This document shows positions 45,382 to 55,987 of a DNA stretch of 64,000 bases, piece by piece; positions within the stretch are counted from its first letter, which is position 1, and every line of letters begins with the position of its first letter. The DNA lies in NCBI RefSeq assembly GCF_003402475.1, contig NZ_BFAB01000009.1:117144-181143 (forward strand), written 5' to 3'. Source of the DNA: Mycobacterium sp. MFM001. GTDB lineage: Bacteria; Actinomycetota; Actinomycetes; Mycobacteriales; Mycobacteriaceae. The position numbers were made by a program, and so were the translations under genes. The notes under the pieces were generated by a model. It searched no databases, was not told where the DNA came from, and was given only the letters and a program-made list of their open reading frames with translations.

Positions 45382-45927
45382 ATGCCCAAGCCCACCAAGG
45401 GCCGTCGCCTCGGCGGGTCGTCGTCGCACCAGAAGGCGATCCTGGCCAACCTGGCCACGGCGCTGTTCGAGCACGGCCGGATCAAGACGACCGAGCCCAA
45501 GGCGCGGGCGTTGCGGCCGTACGCCGAGAAGCTGATCACCCACGCCAAAAAAGGCACGCTGCACAACCGGCGCGAGGTGCTCAAGAAGATCCGCGACAAG
45601 GACGTGGTGCACACCCTGTTCGCCGAGATCGGGCCGCACTTCGCCGACCGCAACGGCGGCTACACCCGCATCATCAAAGTCGAGGCACGCCAAGGCGACA
45701 ACGCCCCGATGGCGGTGATCGAGCTGGTGCAGGAGAAGACGGTGACCTCGGAAGCCAACCGGGCCCGTCGGGCAGCCGCATCGAAGGCTGCGCCTGTGGC
45801 GGCGGCCGCCGCGCCGCAGGCCGCGGTCGAGCCGGAGGCTGCGGTTGGTCCCGACGCCGAGGCCGCGGAGGCGGTCGAGGCGCCTGTCGAGGACGATGAA
45901 GCCAAGGCCGACGCCGACGAGTCCTGA
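45382..45927 (+). CDS. rplQ: 50S ribosomal protein L17 (bL17)
   Basis: 181 aa. L17 core ([20 protein letters not shown] ... [22 protein letters not shown]), then an Ala/Glu-rich C-terminal extension of about 50 residues, usual in mycobacteria. Last ribosomal gene of the operon; an intrinsic stem-loop follows 11 bases after the stop. Confidence 0.97.
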   Translation: MPKPTKGRRLGGSSSHQKAILANLATALFEHGRIKTTEPKARALRPYAEKLITHAKKGTLHNRREVLKKIRDKDVVHTLFAEIGPHFADRNGGYTRIIKVEARQGDNAPMAVIELVQEKTVTSEANRARRAAASKAAPVAAAAAPQAAVEPEAAVGPDAEAAEAVEAPVEDDEAKADADES

Positions 45928-45934
45928 CGACCCT

Positions 45935-46804
45935 GTGGACGTGCCCGCCACCGACACCGGTGGCGGGCACGTTCGTCTGCGGCTCGACATCGCCTATGAC
46001 GGAACGGATTTCGCGGGGTGGGCGGTGCAGGCGGGTCAACGAACGGTGGCCGGTGTGCTCGACGAGGCGCTGTCGACGGTGTTCCGCGCCCCGGTGCGGC
46101 TTCGCGCGGCCGGACGTACCGACACCGGCGTGCACGCCACCGGGCAGGTGGCTCATGCCGACGTCCCGGCCGATGCGCTGCCCAATGCCTATCCGCGCAC
46201 GCGGCGTTCGGCCGAGCCGGAATTCGTGCCGCTGGTGCGACGGCTGGGCCGGTTGGTGCCCGCCGATGTCCGGGTACGCGATATCCGCCGTGCCCCAGTC
46301 GGTTTCGACGCCCGTTTCTCGGCGCTGCGGCGGCACTACGTCTACCGGCTTTCCACGGCGCCGTACGGGGTGGATCCGCTGCAGGCCCGGTTTGTGACAG
46401 GGTGGCCGCGGCCGCTGGATGTGGACGCGATGACGCGGGCGTCGCGAAACCTGTTGGGGCTGCACGACTTTGCCGCGTTCTGCCGTCAGCGCGAGGGCGC
46501 CACCACGATCCGCGATCTGCAGCGGCTCGACTGGTCCCGCGACGGCGATCTGGTCACCGCCCACGTCAGCGCCGATGCCTTCTGCTGGTCGATGGTGCGG
46601 TCACTGGTCGGGGCACTACTGGCCGTCGGCGAACACCGGCGCAGCCCCGAGTGGTGCCGCGGCCTGCTCGCCGCGACGCGCCGGTCCAGCGACTTCGCGG
46701 CCGCGCCGCCGCAGGGTTTGACGCTGATCGGCGTGGATTACCCGCCTGATGACGAACTGCAGGCGCGGACCCTGGTGACCCGCGACCTGCGGTCGCGCGA
46801 CTGA
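45935..46804 (+). CDS. truA: tRNA pseudouridine synthase TruA
   Basis: 289 aa; modifies U38-40 in the anticodon stem. Core starts [16 protein letters not shown]; the catalytic aspartate is in [15 protein letters not shown]. The later region has [16 protein letters not shown] and [19 protein letters not shown] stretches. GTG 45935 is the only plausible start before the core without entering rplQ; the first 12 or so codons lie within a strong hairpin, so translation may be structure-controlled. Confidence 0.92.
   Translation: MDVPATDTGGGHVRLRLDIAYDGTDFAGWAVQAGQRTVAGVLDEALSTVFRAPVRLRAAGRTDTGVHATGQVAHADVPADALPNAYPRTRRSAEPEFVPLVRRLGRLVPADVRVRDIRRAPVGFDARFSALRRHYVYRLSTAPYGVDPLQARFVTGWPRPLDVDAMTRASRNLLGLHDFAAFCRQREGATTIRDLQRLDWSRDGDLVTAHVSADAFCWSMVRSLVGALLAVGEHRRSPEWCRGLLAATRRSSDFAAAPPQGLTLIGVDYPPDDELQARTLVTRDLRSRD
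45939..45972 (+). terminator. 14-bp perfect stem-loop after rplQ, inside truA 5' end
   Basis: Arms 45939-45952 and 45959-45972 pair perfectly with a 6-base loop. No T-run follows. It lies just past the rplQ stop and over the first codons of truA, so it could end the ribosomal operon or lower truA expression. Confidence 0.55.
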
Positions 46805-46806
46805 GC

Positions 46807-47469
46807 TCAGAGCTTGCCGGCGACGAAGTCGGCGGCTTGGTTGACCATGCCGGCCTGGATGTACGCCGGCGCCAGGTGCTGAGGCCAGTTGTTTTGCCAG
46901 GTCTTCGGGTCGGCCGGGTTGCAGATCGGATCGTCGCCGTGGCACAGCTCGATGGTCCGGTCGTTGTAGGTGGGGTTGAAGTTTGTGATGGGCCCCACCC
47001 ATTGACTTCCGTTGCCGAACAACGCGACTGCGGCGACGTGCTGGTCCACGCCAGGCGGCAGGGGGTTTTCGAAGCCGAACATCGGGCCGGGAGCCGCGAG
47101 GACCACGTCAGTGACGGCAGCACCGAGCGAGTAGCCGCCGAGCACCAGCCGAGTGTCGGGGCAGTTGTCGGCCATGTACTGAATGTGGCCGCTCATGTCG
47201 TTGGCACCCCGTTGCACGTCGGTGTTCGCGGCGTAGTTGACGGCGTACAGACCGATGTTCTTGTTGGGCACCCGGGACCGCAGCGCGCTGAGCAGCGCGT
47301 TGCCGATCTGCCCGGGCCCGGGCGGCTCCAGGCGGCCCCGGGCGAACACCAGCTGGACATCCGAACAGGACGCCGCCGACGCGGCGGGTGCGGGCACAGT
47401 CACCAACGCCGCTGCGACAAGCAACGCGGCGAGCACCGGTAGCCACCGGCCTATCGGGCGGAAACTCAT
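46807..47469 (-). CDS. cut4: Cutinase-family serine esterase (Cut4-like)
   Basis: 220 aa with a signal peptide (WLPVLAALLVAAALVTVPAP, cleavage near ASA-A). Nucleophile LVLGGYSLGAAV; Asp in GDDPIC; His in NWPQHLAPAY. The usual ARGT-E-PPG oxyanion region reads ARGRLEPPG, an unusual change. Secreted lipase/esterase of the culp group; it corresponds to Rv3452 by order next to truA. It ends 2 bases from the truA stop. Confidence 0.88.
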   Translation of the reverse strand: MSFRPIGRWLPVLAALLVAAALVTVPAPAASAASCSDVQLVFARGRLEPPGPGQIGNALLSALRSRVPNKNIGLYAVNYAANTDVQRGANDMSGHIQYMADNCPDTRLVLGGYSLGAAVTDVVLAAPGPMFGFENPLPPGVDQHVAAVALFGNGSQWVGPITNFNPTYNDRTIELCHGDDPICNPADPKTWQNNWPQHLAPAYIQAGMVNQAADFVAGKL

Positions 47470-47487
47470 AGCCCGATATTAGCCGGT

Positions 47488-48201
47488 CTAATTGATGTGC
47501 ACCTCGGGTTGCATATGTTGCTGGCCGGCCAACAGTCTGGCCGCGATGAACGTCGCCGCCTGGGTGGTGTAGGTGGGCACGTAACCGTCGGTGTGGTCGC
47601 TCCACTCGTTGCCCGGGCCGGCGTGGCAGATCGGGTCGCCGGGGTTGCACAGGTCGATGGCCTTGGAACCCAGCAGTGCGCTCTGGGCGGAAATCGGGCT
47701 GCCCGACCGGTCGGCGATATTGCCGAAGGTGGCAAGCGCGGTGATCTTGTCGGCGTATTCGGCGGGCAGCGGGCTGCCGAACGACAGGCCTCCTACCGGG
47801 ACCCCGGCCACGATGTCCATCACCGACGCGCCCTGCGAGTAGCCGCCCAGCACGATCTTGGTGTCCGGGCAGGCTTGCACCACGTCTTTGACCCGTTTGA
47901 TGGTGTCGTTGGCGCCGTCGCCGCCGCCCAACTGCAACTTGCCTGCCGGGTAGTTCACCCCATACGCGTCGATGTTCATCCCGGTCTGCTGGCGCAACGA
48001 GTCGATCAAGGCCTGACCGACGCGTCCGACACCGGGCTTCTCGCTGGTCCCGCGGGCGAAGATCACCTCGACGTCCGGGCAGTCGACTGCGGAGGCGGAC
48101 GGGACGCCGGCCGGGAGTGCGCTGGGGGCTACCAACATGGCGCCGGCGGCCAGTACCGCGGCGCCCAGGCGGTTCCAGCGACGGGTGTGGTGGTAAAGCA
48201 C
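47488..48201 (-). CDS. cut3: Cutinase-family serine esterase (Cut3-like)
   Basis: 237 aa. Signal peptide about 1-38 ([20 protein letters not shown] ... SASA). The canonical [18 protein letters not shown], nucleophile [13 protein letters not shown], and Asp/His in CNPGDPICH and SDHTDGYV, with paired cysteines. An exported esterase; matches Rv3451 in order beside eccB4. Transcribed ahead of the second cutinase across an 18-base gap, so likely one operon. Confidence 0.9.
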   Translation of the reverse strand: MLYHHTRRWNRLGAAVLAAGAMLVAPSALPAGVPSASAVDCPDVEVIFARGTSEKPGVGRVGQALIDSLRQQTGMNIDAYGVNYPAGKLQLGGGDGANDTIKRVKDVVQACPDTKIVLGGYSQGASVMDIVAGVPVGGLSFGSPLPAEYADKITALATFGNIADRSGSPISAQSALLGSKAIDLCNPGDPICHAGPGNEWSDHTDGYVPTYTTQAATFIAARLLAGQQHMQPEVHIN

Positions 48202-48304
48202 GAAGCGATAGTACCGGTTACCTGCGAAATCCTCATTTCCTGTGGATTGAGGGGTACGCCGGGAGCGGCCACCGGTTTATCGTGAGCCCGATTCCGGGGG
48301 AACA

Positions 48305-49651
48305 ATGGCGACGACCCAGTTGCACCTCAGCGGGTATCGATTTCTGCTCCGTCGCATCGAGTCCGCGCTGCTCGGCCGGGATGCCCGCGCCCATCCGATG
48401 CGGGCAGTGGCGGCCGGTGCCCTCCTGGCGACCGCCGTGGTTGCCGGCTGTGCAGTACTGGCCGTGCTACGGCCGCAGGGAGCGTTGGGAGACGCGCCGA
48501 TCGTGATGGGCCGGCAGTCCGGAGCGCTCTACGTCCGCGTCGGCGACACGTGGCATCCGGTGCTGAACCTGGCGTCGGCGCGGCTGATCGCGGCGACCAA
48601 CAGCAACCCGCAGCCCGTGGCGGAATCCGCGCTGAGCCGCACCAGGCGCGGCCCGCTGATGGGAATCCCCGGTGCACCCCAATTTCTGCCCGAGCCGCTG
48701 AGCGCCGACGAAACCAGCTGGTCTGTCTGTGACAGCGACGCCGGCACGACGGTCGTCATCGGCTCCGGGGACGCGTCGCATCGGCCGGTACAGACCGTGC
48801 TGGCGACCGCCGGTCCCGGCGCGTCGACCTATCTGCTCTACGACGGGCGTCGAGCAGTGGTGGATCTCGCCGACCCCGTAGTGGTCCGTGCGCTGCGGTT
48901 GGACGGCGTTGTGCCGCACAAGGTTTCGCATGCCCTGCTGAACGCCGTCCCGGAGGCGCCGCCGATCACCGCGCCACGCATTCCCGGGGGCGGGCCGGGG
49001 CGGTTACCGGGATTCCCGATCGGAAGTGTGCTGCGCATCGCACGCGCCGACCGCGACGAGCATTACGTCGTGCTCGCGGGCGGGGTTCAGCGCGTCGGGC
49101 AGGTTGCCGCAGATCTCGCGCGGCTCAGCGACACTCGCGGCGCCCGCACCATCATCTCGGTGGCTCCCGACGTCATCCGCTCCGCTCCGGCGGTCACCGA
49201 TTTGCCGGTATCCACATTTCCGGACCGGGCTTCGACGCCGGTGAACATCGACCACATGCCGCTATGCGCGACGTGGACACCCACGCCGGCGGGCGCCACC
49301 GTGTCGATTGCCGCCGGTGCTCTTCCCTTCCCAGCGGGCCAGCAGCCGGTCGCGCTGTCGCAAGGAGACGGCGCGGGCCCCGCCGTCGACGCAGTCGCCG
49401 TCCCGCCCGGTCGCAGCGCGTACGTCCGCGCGACCGGCTTGTCTGGCGACAACCCGGAAGCCGGCACCCGACAGTTGGTCACCGATACCGGCGTGCGGTT
49501 CGCCATCCGCGACGACGACGCCGCGCGGGCTCTGGGCCTGCCGCAGACGGCCATTCCGGCGCCCTGGCCGGTGTTGGCGACGCTGCCGGCGGGACCGGAA
49601 CTGAGCAGAGCACGGGCGCTAGTCGCGCGGGACACCATCGGTGCGCCGTAG
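48305..49651 (+). CDS. eccB4: ESX-4 type VII secretion protein EccB4
   Basis: 448-aa core component of the ESX-4 inner-membrane complex. Family N-terminus TTQLHLSGYRFLLRRIESAL, one transmembrane helix (about 38-60, AVAAGALLATAVVAGCAVLAVL), then the periplasmic repeat domain (GAPQFLPEPLSADETSWSVC, paired Cys). It matches Rv3450c. Its 3' end overlaps mycP4 by 33 bases in convergent orientation. Confidence 0.94.
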   Translation: MATTQLHLSGYRFLLRRIESALLGRDARAHPMRAVAAGALLATAVVAGCAVLAVLRPQGALGDAPIVMGRQSGALYVRVGDTWHPVLNLASARLIAATNSNPQPVAESALSRTRRGPLMGIPGAPQFLPEPLSADETSWSVCDSDAGTTVVIGSGDASHRPVQTVLATAGPGASTYLLYDGRRAVVDLADPVVVRALRLDGVVPHKVSHALLNAVPEAPPITAPRIPGGGPGRLPGFPIGSVLRIARADRDEHYVVLAGGVQRVGQVAADLARLSDTRGARTIISVAPDVIRSAPAVTDLPVSTFPDRASTPVNIDHMPLCATWTPTPAGATVSIAAGALPFPAGQQPVALSQGDGAGPAVDAVAVPPGRSAYVRATGLSGDNPEAGTRQLVTDTGVRFAIRDDDAARALGLPQTAIPAPWPVLATLPAGPELSRARALVARDTIGAP

Positions 49652-50950
49652 CCGGGCCTTCACGGTGCCGGCGATCAGCGTCACCGCAAGCAGCGCCAGG
49701 CAGATCGCCGCACCGGTGAACGCGGTGTTGCGAGAGCTGCGATCGGGAGCCGCGACTGGTGTTGGCGGCGCAACGGGCACCGGCCGGTCACGGGGCGGTG
49801 GATTCGCCGGGGCGTCGGTGCTGACGGCGGCGAGGACGTCGACGACGCCGTTGCCCACCAGCGAATCCCGTCCGCCCGGTGGATGATGCGCGGTCGTCTC
49901 GATGCGTTGCATGACCTGCCGGGCGGACAGCGCCGGGAATCGGGTGCGGATCAGCGCGGCCAGCCCGCTGACCACCGGCGCGGCGTAACTCGTTCCCGAC
50001 AGCAGCTCTGAATCAGGCTCTGCACCAAGTGCATTCACTATCCCGTCGCCGGTCAGACTCAGCGACATCACCGCTTCACCGGATGCGGCCACGTCGACCC
50101 ATGGGCCGGCGAGGGTGAACGGCGACGGCTCGCCGCGCGAGTTGACCGAGCCGACCGTCAGCACGTAGTCGTCGTACCACGCCGGGCTGACCGCGACAGT
50201 GGCGGTGTCCCAGGTGGTTTCGGGTTGCTGTGCCGGACACTGCGCCGTGCCGCCGGTGTTTCCGGCGGCCGCGATCACGACGGCGTTCTTGGTGTCGACG
50301 GCGTAGGCCAGCGCTGCGCCCAAGGCACGGTCGTCGAGCCGGGTATCCACTGAGACACAAGCGACCGAGGAGATGTTGATCACCGAAGCACCGAGGTCGG
50401 CTGCAGTTCGGACGGCTTTCGCCAACGTGTCCACATCACCGAATCCGGTAGTCGACGGATCGGCGATCGCGCCGAATTTGGTGCTGGACTGGCGGATGCT
50501 GATCAACGTGACGTCGGGCGCGACACCGCTGAAACCGTCCTGCTCGGGATCCGGTGCTGCGGCGATGATTCCGGCAACCGCGGTGCCGTGGCCGTCGCAG
50601 TCCTGCGTGCCGTCGCCGGTGGACACGTAGTCGCCGCCGGCCACCGTGTCGGGCAGCCGCGGATGCGGCGCGACGCCGGTGTCGATGACGGCGACTCGCT
50701 GACCCGAGCCGCGGCTGAGTCGCCACACCTGCGGAAGGTCGATGCCTGCGAGCTGGGTTGGCTTGTCGTCGTGAGTTGCTGGGACCGAGCACATTTCGCG
50801 CTGCACGGTCGGCGTCGGAGGGGCCGGCGGCGCCGGTTCGGGTAGCCGGCTGTGATCGATCGGCGGCGGCGTCACCGCGTGCGCGGCCGGCGGTGTCGTG
50901 AACGCGACGGCCAGGACGCAGCTTGCCACGCGCCACATCCACCCGGTCAT
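49619..50950 (-). CDS. mycP4: ESX-4 mycosin, subtilisin-like protease MycP4
   Basis: 443 aa. Signal peptide (VASCVLAVAFTTPPAAHA), subtilisin triad Asp in VAVIDTGV, His in DGHGTAVAGI, Ser in SGTSYAAPVVSG, a Pro-rich linker and a C-terminal transmembrane helix (AAICLALLAVTLIAGTV) followed by a basic tail. It stabilises the ESX complex and may process substrates. ATG at 50950 overlaps the eccD4 stop (ATGA). Rv3449 counterpart. Confidence 0.94.
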   Translation of the reverse strand: MTGWMWRVASCVLAVAFTTPPAAHAVTPPPIDHSRLPEPAPPAPPTPTVQREMCSVPATHDDKPTQLAGIDLPQVWRLSRGSGQRVAVIDTGVAPHPRLPDTVAGGDYVSTGDGTQDCDGHGTAVAGIIAAAPDPEQDGFSGVAPDVTLISIRQSSTKFGAIADPSTTGFGDVDTLAKAVRTAADLGASVINISSVACVSVDTRLDDRALGAALAYAVDTKNAVVIAAAGNTGGTAQCPAQQPETTWDTATVAVSPAWYDDYVLTVGSVNSRGEPSPFTLAGPWVDVAASGEAVMSLSLTGDGIVNALGAEPDSELLSGTSYAAPVVSGLAALIRTRFPALSARQVMQRIETTAHHPPGGRDSLVGNGVVDVLAAVSTDAPANPPPRDRPVPVAPPTPVAAPDRSSRNTAFTGAAICLALLAVTLIAGTVKARLRRTDGVPRD

Positions 50951-52290
50951 GACAGGCTGAGGCCCCGGGCTGCACCGTAGAGTCCGCAGATCCAGCAGGC
51001 CAGCGGGACCAGGGCCGCCAACGCGAGACGCTCCAGCATCCCGAGGCCCCGCCAGGCGACAGGGGAAAGTCGCAGAGTCGGAACGACGAGAGCGGTGGCG
51101 CTCAACATCACCGTCGCCGCCGTCAGCCACAGGATGGAGGGCCGGAAGGCGATGGCGCCGGCGACGAAGGCGGCGCTGAGTGCGGCCGTGCCGCTCACCG
51201 CCAGCGTCACGGCTTTCGGCATGTCGCGGTGCGAGCGTGCTTGCGACAGCAGAACCGCACCGGTCACCGCGGCGAACACGACACCGATATGCCGGTCACC
51301 GGTGGGGCACAGCGCGACCGCTACCGCACCGGATGTGGCTGTGGTGGAGAACGTCCCGAGCAGACCAGTCAGGCAGGCATTGGCGCGGATCGCCTTGCCG
51401 GGCAGCATGTCTGCAGGCATATCGCCGGCCAGCCGGGGTGACAAACCTGCGACCAGAATCGAGATCGGTGCAGAAACCTCGATCAGGGCCAGCGCGGCCA
51501 CGACGCAGGTCGCGCCGATCGCGGGCAGTGGGAAGGTGGTCAGGGTGGCTACGAGCGCGGCGACCGCTGAGCACAGCGAGCAGCCGGTCACCGCGGTGAA
51601 TAGTGCTGTGTCGCAGCTGGTTAGCCGTAGCACGATAATGGCGGTCACAGCGGCCGTCGTCGCGGCGAGCAATGCGTTGGGGGCGGCTGGGCCGCCCGGG
51701 ACCGCCAGCAGACCGGCGATCCCAGCGAATCCGATTGCCAGTAACCCCAGCAACCGCGCTGCGATGCCATCGCGGAATCCACGGTCTGCCACTATGGCAG
51801 CGGCAAGTGCGATACCGGCCACTGCGGCCGCAATCGCGGCACCGGCCTGCCGGGCCTCGTTGGCACACAACGACTGTCGTATCAGAAGCACAGCACCGAC
51901 GGCGACCAACCAGAGCGCCGAGAGCGCGCCGGTGACCCGAGCTGCGTGCGGGGTCCACGGCCGGGCGGCCGTGGCGAGTGAGGTGGACACGGCTTCGGCG
52001 GCGTCGTCGAACTGTGGTGGCGGAATGTCGATGGACGACCGGGTGAGGATCAGCGTTTCGCCGTCGCGAATCGCTTGTTGCGCCAATGTCGTCGACGCTT
52101 CTAGAGGTCTGTGCCCCGGACGCGACAGCTGGTAGCGCGTCGGCTCGTCTTGGCGGCCGTGCTCGGCGGCCAGGATGTCCACGATCGGCGGGATCAGGGT
52201 TGCGATCGGCACACCCGCCGGCAGTGACAGGTCGACCCGGGCCTGATCGGCGTAAATCGAGAGCCGGCGCAGTTCTTGCACGGTGGGCAC
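50947..52290 (-). CDS. eccD4: ESX-4 integral membrane protein EccD4
   Basis: 447 aa. An N-terminal ubiquitin-like domain (about 1-85, LRRLSIYADQARVDLSLPAG) is followed by about eleven hydrophobic segments forming the translocation channel scaffold. GTG start. It is transcribed with mycP4 and divergent from eccC4 across 85 bases, which must hold both promoters. Rv3448 counterpart. Confidence 0.93.
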   Translation of the reverse strand: MPTVQELRRLSIYADQARVDLSLPAGVPIATLIPPIVDILAAEHGRQDEPTRYQLSRPGHRPLEASTTLAQQAIRDGETLILTRSSIDIPPPQFDDAAEAVSTSLATAARPWTPHAARVTGALSALWLVAVGAVLLIRQSLCANEARQAGAAIAAAVAGIALAAAIVADRGFRDGIAARLLGLLAIGFAGIAGLLAVPGGPAAPNALLAATTAAVTAIIVLRLTSCDTALFTAVTGCSLCSAVAALVATLTTFPLPAIGATCVVAALALIEVSAPISILVAGLSPRLAGDMPADMLPGKAIRANACLTGLLGTFSTTATSGAVAVALCPTGDRHIGVVFAAVTGAVLLSQARSHRDMPKAVTLAVSGTAALSAAFVAGAIAFRPSILWLTAATVMLSATALVVPTLRLSPVAWRGLGMLERLALAALVPLACWICGLYGAARGLSLS

Positions 52291-52375
52291 GTTAATCGGC
52301 GCCGGCGGTGGCGCGCGTACGTCAATCCACAGCTGACTTGCCCGTGATCACACCGGTGCTTAGCGTGCCATCGCG

Positions 52376-55300
52376 ATGACCGTGGGTTTCGTGCCGCCGC
52401 CGCGGCTGCCAGCGCCGGCGTTCGACACCGCCGACATAGCGGTGGCCGCGCCGCCGCAGCCCGCCCGGCCGGCGCAGGCCGCGATGGCCACCCGGTTGTT
52501 GCCGGCCGCGATGGCCGGCGCCACCGTCGTGCTGATGGCGGTGGCCTTCTACTCTCGGTCCGGTATCGCGCGTATCCCGGTCCTCGTGGCGTTTCCGCTG
52601 ATGATGCTGATCTCGGCAGTGGTATCCGCGATCGCCGGTCGCGACCGCTGGCGTGCCGACATCGACGACGACCGGACCGACTATCTCGCCTACCTCGGCG
52701 ACCTGCGCGTTACCGTAATGAAAAGTGCTGCCGCACAGCGTGCGTCGCTGAACTGGCGGCACCCAGAGCCCGATGCGCTGTGGACACTGGTCGGCGGCGA
52801 GCGGATGTGGGAGCGGCGACCGACTGACCCCGACTTCTGTTGTGTGCGGATCGGCACCGGCCGCCAGCCCCTCGCAACTCGTCTGGTACCACCGCAGCCC
52901 CCCGGGGCGAACCGCTCGGACCCGGTCACAATCTCGGCGTTGCGACGCTTCCTGCACGCGCACCAGACAATCCGCGACGTGCCGGTCGCGCTCGACCTGC
53001 GCACGCTGCGCGCCCTGACCGTCGCGGGTGACAAGGCGTGTGCGAGGGGATCGCTGCGTGCGATGATCTGCCAGCTCGCCGTCATGCACAGTCCTGCTCG
53101 GCTGGCGCTCGTCGGCGCGATCGACGAGCGCGAGAGAGCGCAGTGGGACTGGCTGAAATGGCTGCCGCACAACCAACATCCGAGGGCCACCGATGACGTC
53201 GGCTCAGCCCGGATGGTGTATCGGACGCTGCGAGTAGCCGAGGAAGCTGTCCTTGACTTGCTGCGCGACCACGCGGCGCCACCGCAGGTGGTGATCATCG
53301 TCGACGCCGGTGGGATCGTCGGCTTGACTGTGGCCCAGGCCGGGGCCGAACACCTGACCATCGGCGACGACGTGGTCGCGCGCCCAGACCGCATGGATCT
53401 CGCCGCCGCGCTGGCGTGCGCGCAGCGGCTGGCCGCCTACCACGCCGACGATGCTTCCTCCGACGTTGTCCCTGCGTGGCAGCGGCTGCTGGGCATCGAC
53501 GACTTAGCCACATTCGCACCGGCAGCATTGTGGGACAGCGGGTCTCGACGCGATAGACTCCGAGTCCCGATCGGCACGACCACCGACGGCAGCGCGGTGG
53601 AGCTCGACATCAAGGAGGCCGCCGAGAACGGTATGGGCCCACACGGACTGTGCGTCGGCGCTACCGGATCGGGAAAGTCCGAGCTGCTGCGCAGCATTGC
53701 TTTGGGCATGATGATCCGCCACTCACCCGAAGCGCTCAACCTGGTGCTCGTGGACTTCAAGGGCGGTGCGACCTTTCTCGGTCTGGAAAAGAGCCCTCAC
53801 GTCGCGGCGGTCATCACCAACCTGTCCGACGAAGCGCCGTTGGTCGCGCGGATGCGCGAGGCGTTGACCGGCGAGATGAATCGCCGTCAGGAGTTGCTCA
53901 GGGCGGCTGGGAACTTCGACAACATCACTGCCTACCAGCAGGCAGGGCAGGGCGGAGTGCGGCTACCCAACTTGTTCATCATTGTCGACGAGTTTTCTGA
54001 ACTGCTCAGCCAGCACCCGGATTTCGCGGAGGTGTTCGTGGCGATCGGCCGCCTCGGCCGTTCGCTGGGTATGCATTTGCTCTTGGCCAGCCAACGCCTC
54101 GACGAGGGCAGGCTGCGTGGGCTGGAGTCCCACCTGTCCTATCGGATATGCCTGAAAACACTGTCCGCCACCGAGTCCCGCATTGTGCTGGGTAGCTCAG
54201 ATGCCTACGAGCTGCCCAATACGCCGGGAGAGGGATACCTTCGCGCTGGTACGACCGAGCCGATTCGCTTCCACGGAACATACGTATCCGGGCCATGCGG
54301 GCTCAGGGCCCGACCCGCACCGCGCCGCAGTACGCCAGCGCCGGTTCGGCAGTTCACGTCGGCGCCGTCGGGCCGGGTCACCCTGTTGCCCAATGGGATC
54401 GACGTAGACGACCGGCGCACGATCCTGCGGACCGTGGTGGACCGGCTATCCGGCCTCGGCCCACGCGCCCATGAGGTGTGGCTGCCGCCGCTCGGGGAGG
54501 CCCCGCCACTCGACAGCGTCCTGCGCGACTTCGAGACCACCGGTGTCTTAACCGTTCCGATCGGTATCGTCGACCGCCCGTTCGAGCAGTGCCGCACGCC
54601 GTTGACCGTCGACTTAGCCGGATCCGCAGGCAATGTGGCGGTGATCGGCGCGCCGCGGTCGGGCAAGTCGACCGCGTTACGCACGCTGATCACCGCCTTG
54701 GCGGCCACCCATGACCCAAGCCGGGTGCAGTTCTATTGCCTGGACTTCGGCGGCGGCACACTGACGTCACTGCAGTGCCTGCCGCACGTCGGGTCGGTGG
54801 CCGGCAGAGCCGAGTCCGAGCTGGTCGGTCGCACGATCGCCGAGCTGGAATGCCTCCTGACGGCGCGAGAGGCGGGCGTTCGCCAATCCAGGGCGCGCCA
54901 CGACGATCGCTTCGGTGACGACGTGTTCCTGGTGGTCGACGGCTGGGCCGGACTGTCCAGCGACTATCAGGGGCAGATCACCGCCATTGCTGCCCAAGGG
55001 CTTTCGTTCGGGATACATGTGGTGGTTTCGGCTTCTCGTTGGGCTGAGCTGCGGCCGGCGCTGAAGGATCAGATCGGCACCCGCATCGAGTTGCGGCTGG
55101 GCGATCCGGCTGATTCCGAATTGGACCGCCGGCGCGCGGAGCAGGTTCCCGAGGGCAGACCGGGGCGAGGTCTGTGCCGCGACGGGCAGCACATGGTGAT
55201 CGCGCTGCCCCGGGTGGGGATATGCCGTCACGGTACATCGACCGCACCGCCGATCCCGCTGCTGCCCACCCACGTCGACCTGGCGAGCCACGATGTGGGC

Positions 55301-55987
55301 AACCGGATCGTGCTGGGGTTAGAAGAACGGCAGCGCGCCCCGGCCACAATCGATTTCGGCAGGGACACGCATCTGCTGATCCTCGGTGACGTCGGATGCG
55401 GGAAGACGGCCACGTTGCGTACTCTCTGTCGCGAAATCGTGCGGACGGCGACGCCGTCGCAGGCGCGGTTGTTCATCGTCGACTTCCGGCGATCGCTGCT
55501 CGGCGTCGTCGAATCCGAACACCTCGCTGGCTACGCCATGTCCGTGGCAGCGCTCGGCACGCTGCTGCCCGCACTGCTCGACGTGCTGCGCCGCCGGATG
55601 CCTCCACCGCACGTCACCCAGACACAGCTGCGCGACAGATCCTGGTGGTCCGGGCCGGACATCTATGTCATGGTCGACGACTACGACGTGGTCGCCGCCA
55701 CTAATCCGCTGACACCGATCCTCGAATACCTGCCGCATGCAAGGGATCTGGGCTTGCACCTGGTGGTAGCCCGGCGAAGTGGCGGCGCCGCCCGTGCCCT
55801 GTTCGACCCGCTGCTTGCCGAGTTGCGCGAGTCCGGCTGCATGGGGCTGATGATGAGTGCAAGCCCGGACGAGGGTCCGCTGATCGGGTCGGTCCGGCCG
55901 TCACCGTTGCCGCCGGGTCGCGGCACGCTGACCACTCGCGGCGACGGCCGCCAATTGGTGCAAGTGGCCTGGAGCGCGCCGCCGTGA
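52376..55987 (+). CDS. eccC4: ESX-4 FtsK/SpoIIIE ATPase EccC4
   Basis: 1203 aa; the motor and substrate receptor of ESX-4. Two N-terminal hydrophobic segments (about 45-85), then three P-loop ATPase domains with Walker A at 428-435 (GATGSGKS), 758-765 (GAPRSGKS) and 1004-1011 (GDVGCGKT). Walker B of domain 1 is [10 protein letters not shown]. Unlike some ESX systems it is one polypeptide rather than Ca+Cb. It overlaps the next gene by GTGA. Rv3447c counterpart. Confidence 0.95.
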   Translation: MTVGFVPPPRLPAPAFDTADIAVAAPPQPARPAQAAMATRLLPAAMAGATVVLMAVAFYSRSGIARIPVLVAFPLMMLISAVVSAIAGRDRWRADIDDDRTDYLAYLGDLRVTVMKSAAAQRASLNWRHPEPDALWTLVGGERMWERRPTDPDFCCVRIGTGRQPLATRLVPPQPPGANRSDPVTISALRRFLHAHQTIRDVPVALDLRTLRALTVAGDKACARGSLRAMICQLAVMHSPARLALVGAIDERERAQWDWLKWLPHNQHPRATDDVGSARMVYRTLRVAEEAVLDLLRDHAAPPQVVIIVDAGGIVGLTVAQAGAEHLTIGDDVVARPDRMDLAAALACAQRLAAYHADDASSDVVPAWQRLLGIDDLATFAPAALWDSGSRRDRLRVPIGTTTDGSAVELDIKEAAENGMGPHGLCVGATGSGKSELLRSIALGMMIRHSPEALNLVLVDFKGGATFLGLEKSPHVAAVITNLSDEAPLVARMREALTGEMNRRQELLRAAGNFDNITAYQQAGQGGVRLPNLFIIVDEFSELLSQHPDFAEVFVAIGRLGRSLGMHLLLASQRLDEGRLRGLESHLSYRICLKTLSATESRIVLGSSDAYELPNTPGEGYLRAGTTEPIRFHGTYVSGPCGLRARPAPRRSTPAPVRQFTSAPSGRVTLLPNGIDVDDRRTILRTVVDRLSGLGPRAHEVWLPPLGEAPPLDSVLRDFETTGVLTVPIGIVDRPFEQCRTPLTVDLAGSAGNVAVIGAPRSGKSTALRTLITALAATHDPSRVQFYCLDFGGGTLTSLQCLPHVGSVAGRAESELVGRTIAELECLLTAREAGVRQSRARHDDRFGDDVFLVVDGWAGLSSDYQGQITAIAAQGLSFGIHVVVSASRWAELRPALKDQIGTRIELRLGDPADSELDRRRAEQVPEGRPGRGLCRDGQHMVIALPRVGICRHGTSTAPPIPLLPTHVDLASHDVGNRIVLGLEERQRAPATIDFGRDTHLLILGDVGCGKTATLRTLCREIVRTATPSQARLFIVDFRRSLLGVVESEHLAGYAMSVAALGTLLPALLDVLRRRMPPPHVTQTQLRDRSWWSGPDIYVMVDDYDVVAATNPLTPILEYLPHARDLGLHLVVARRSGGAARALFDPLLAELRESGCMGLMMSASPDEGPLIGSVRPSPLPPGRGTLTTRGDGRQLVQVAWSAPP

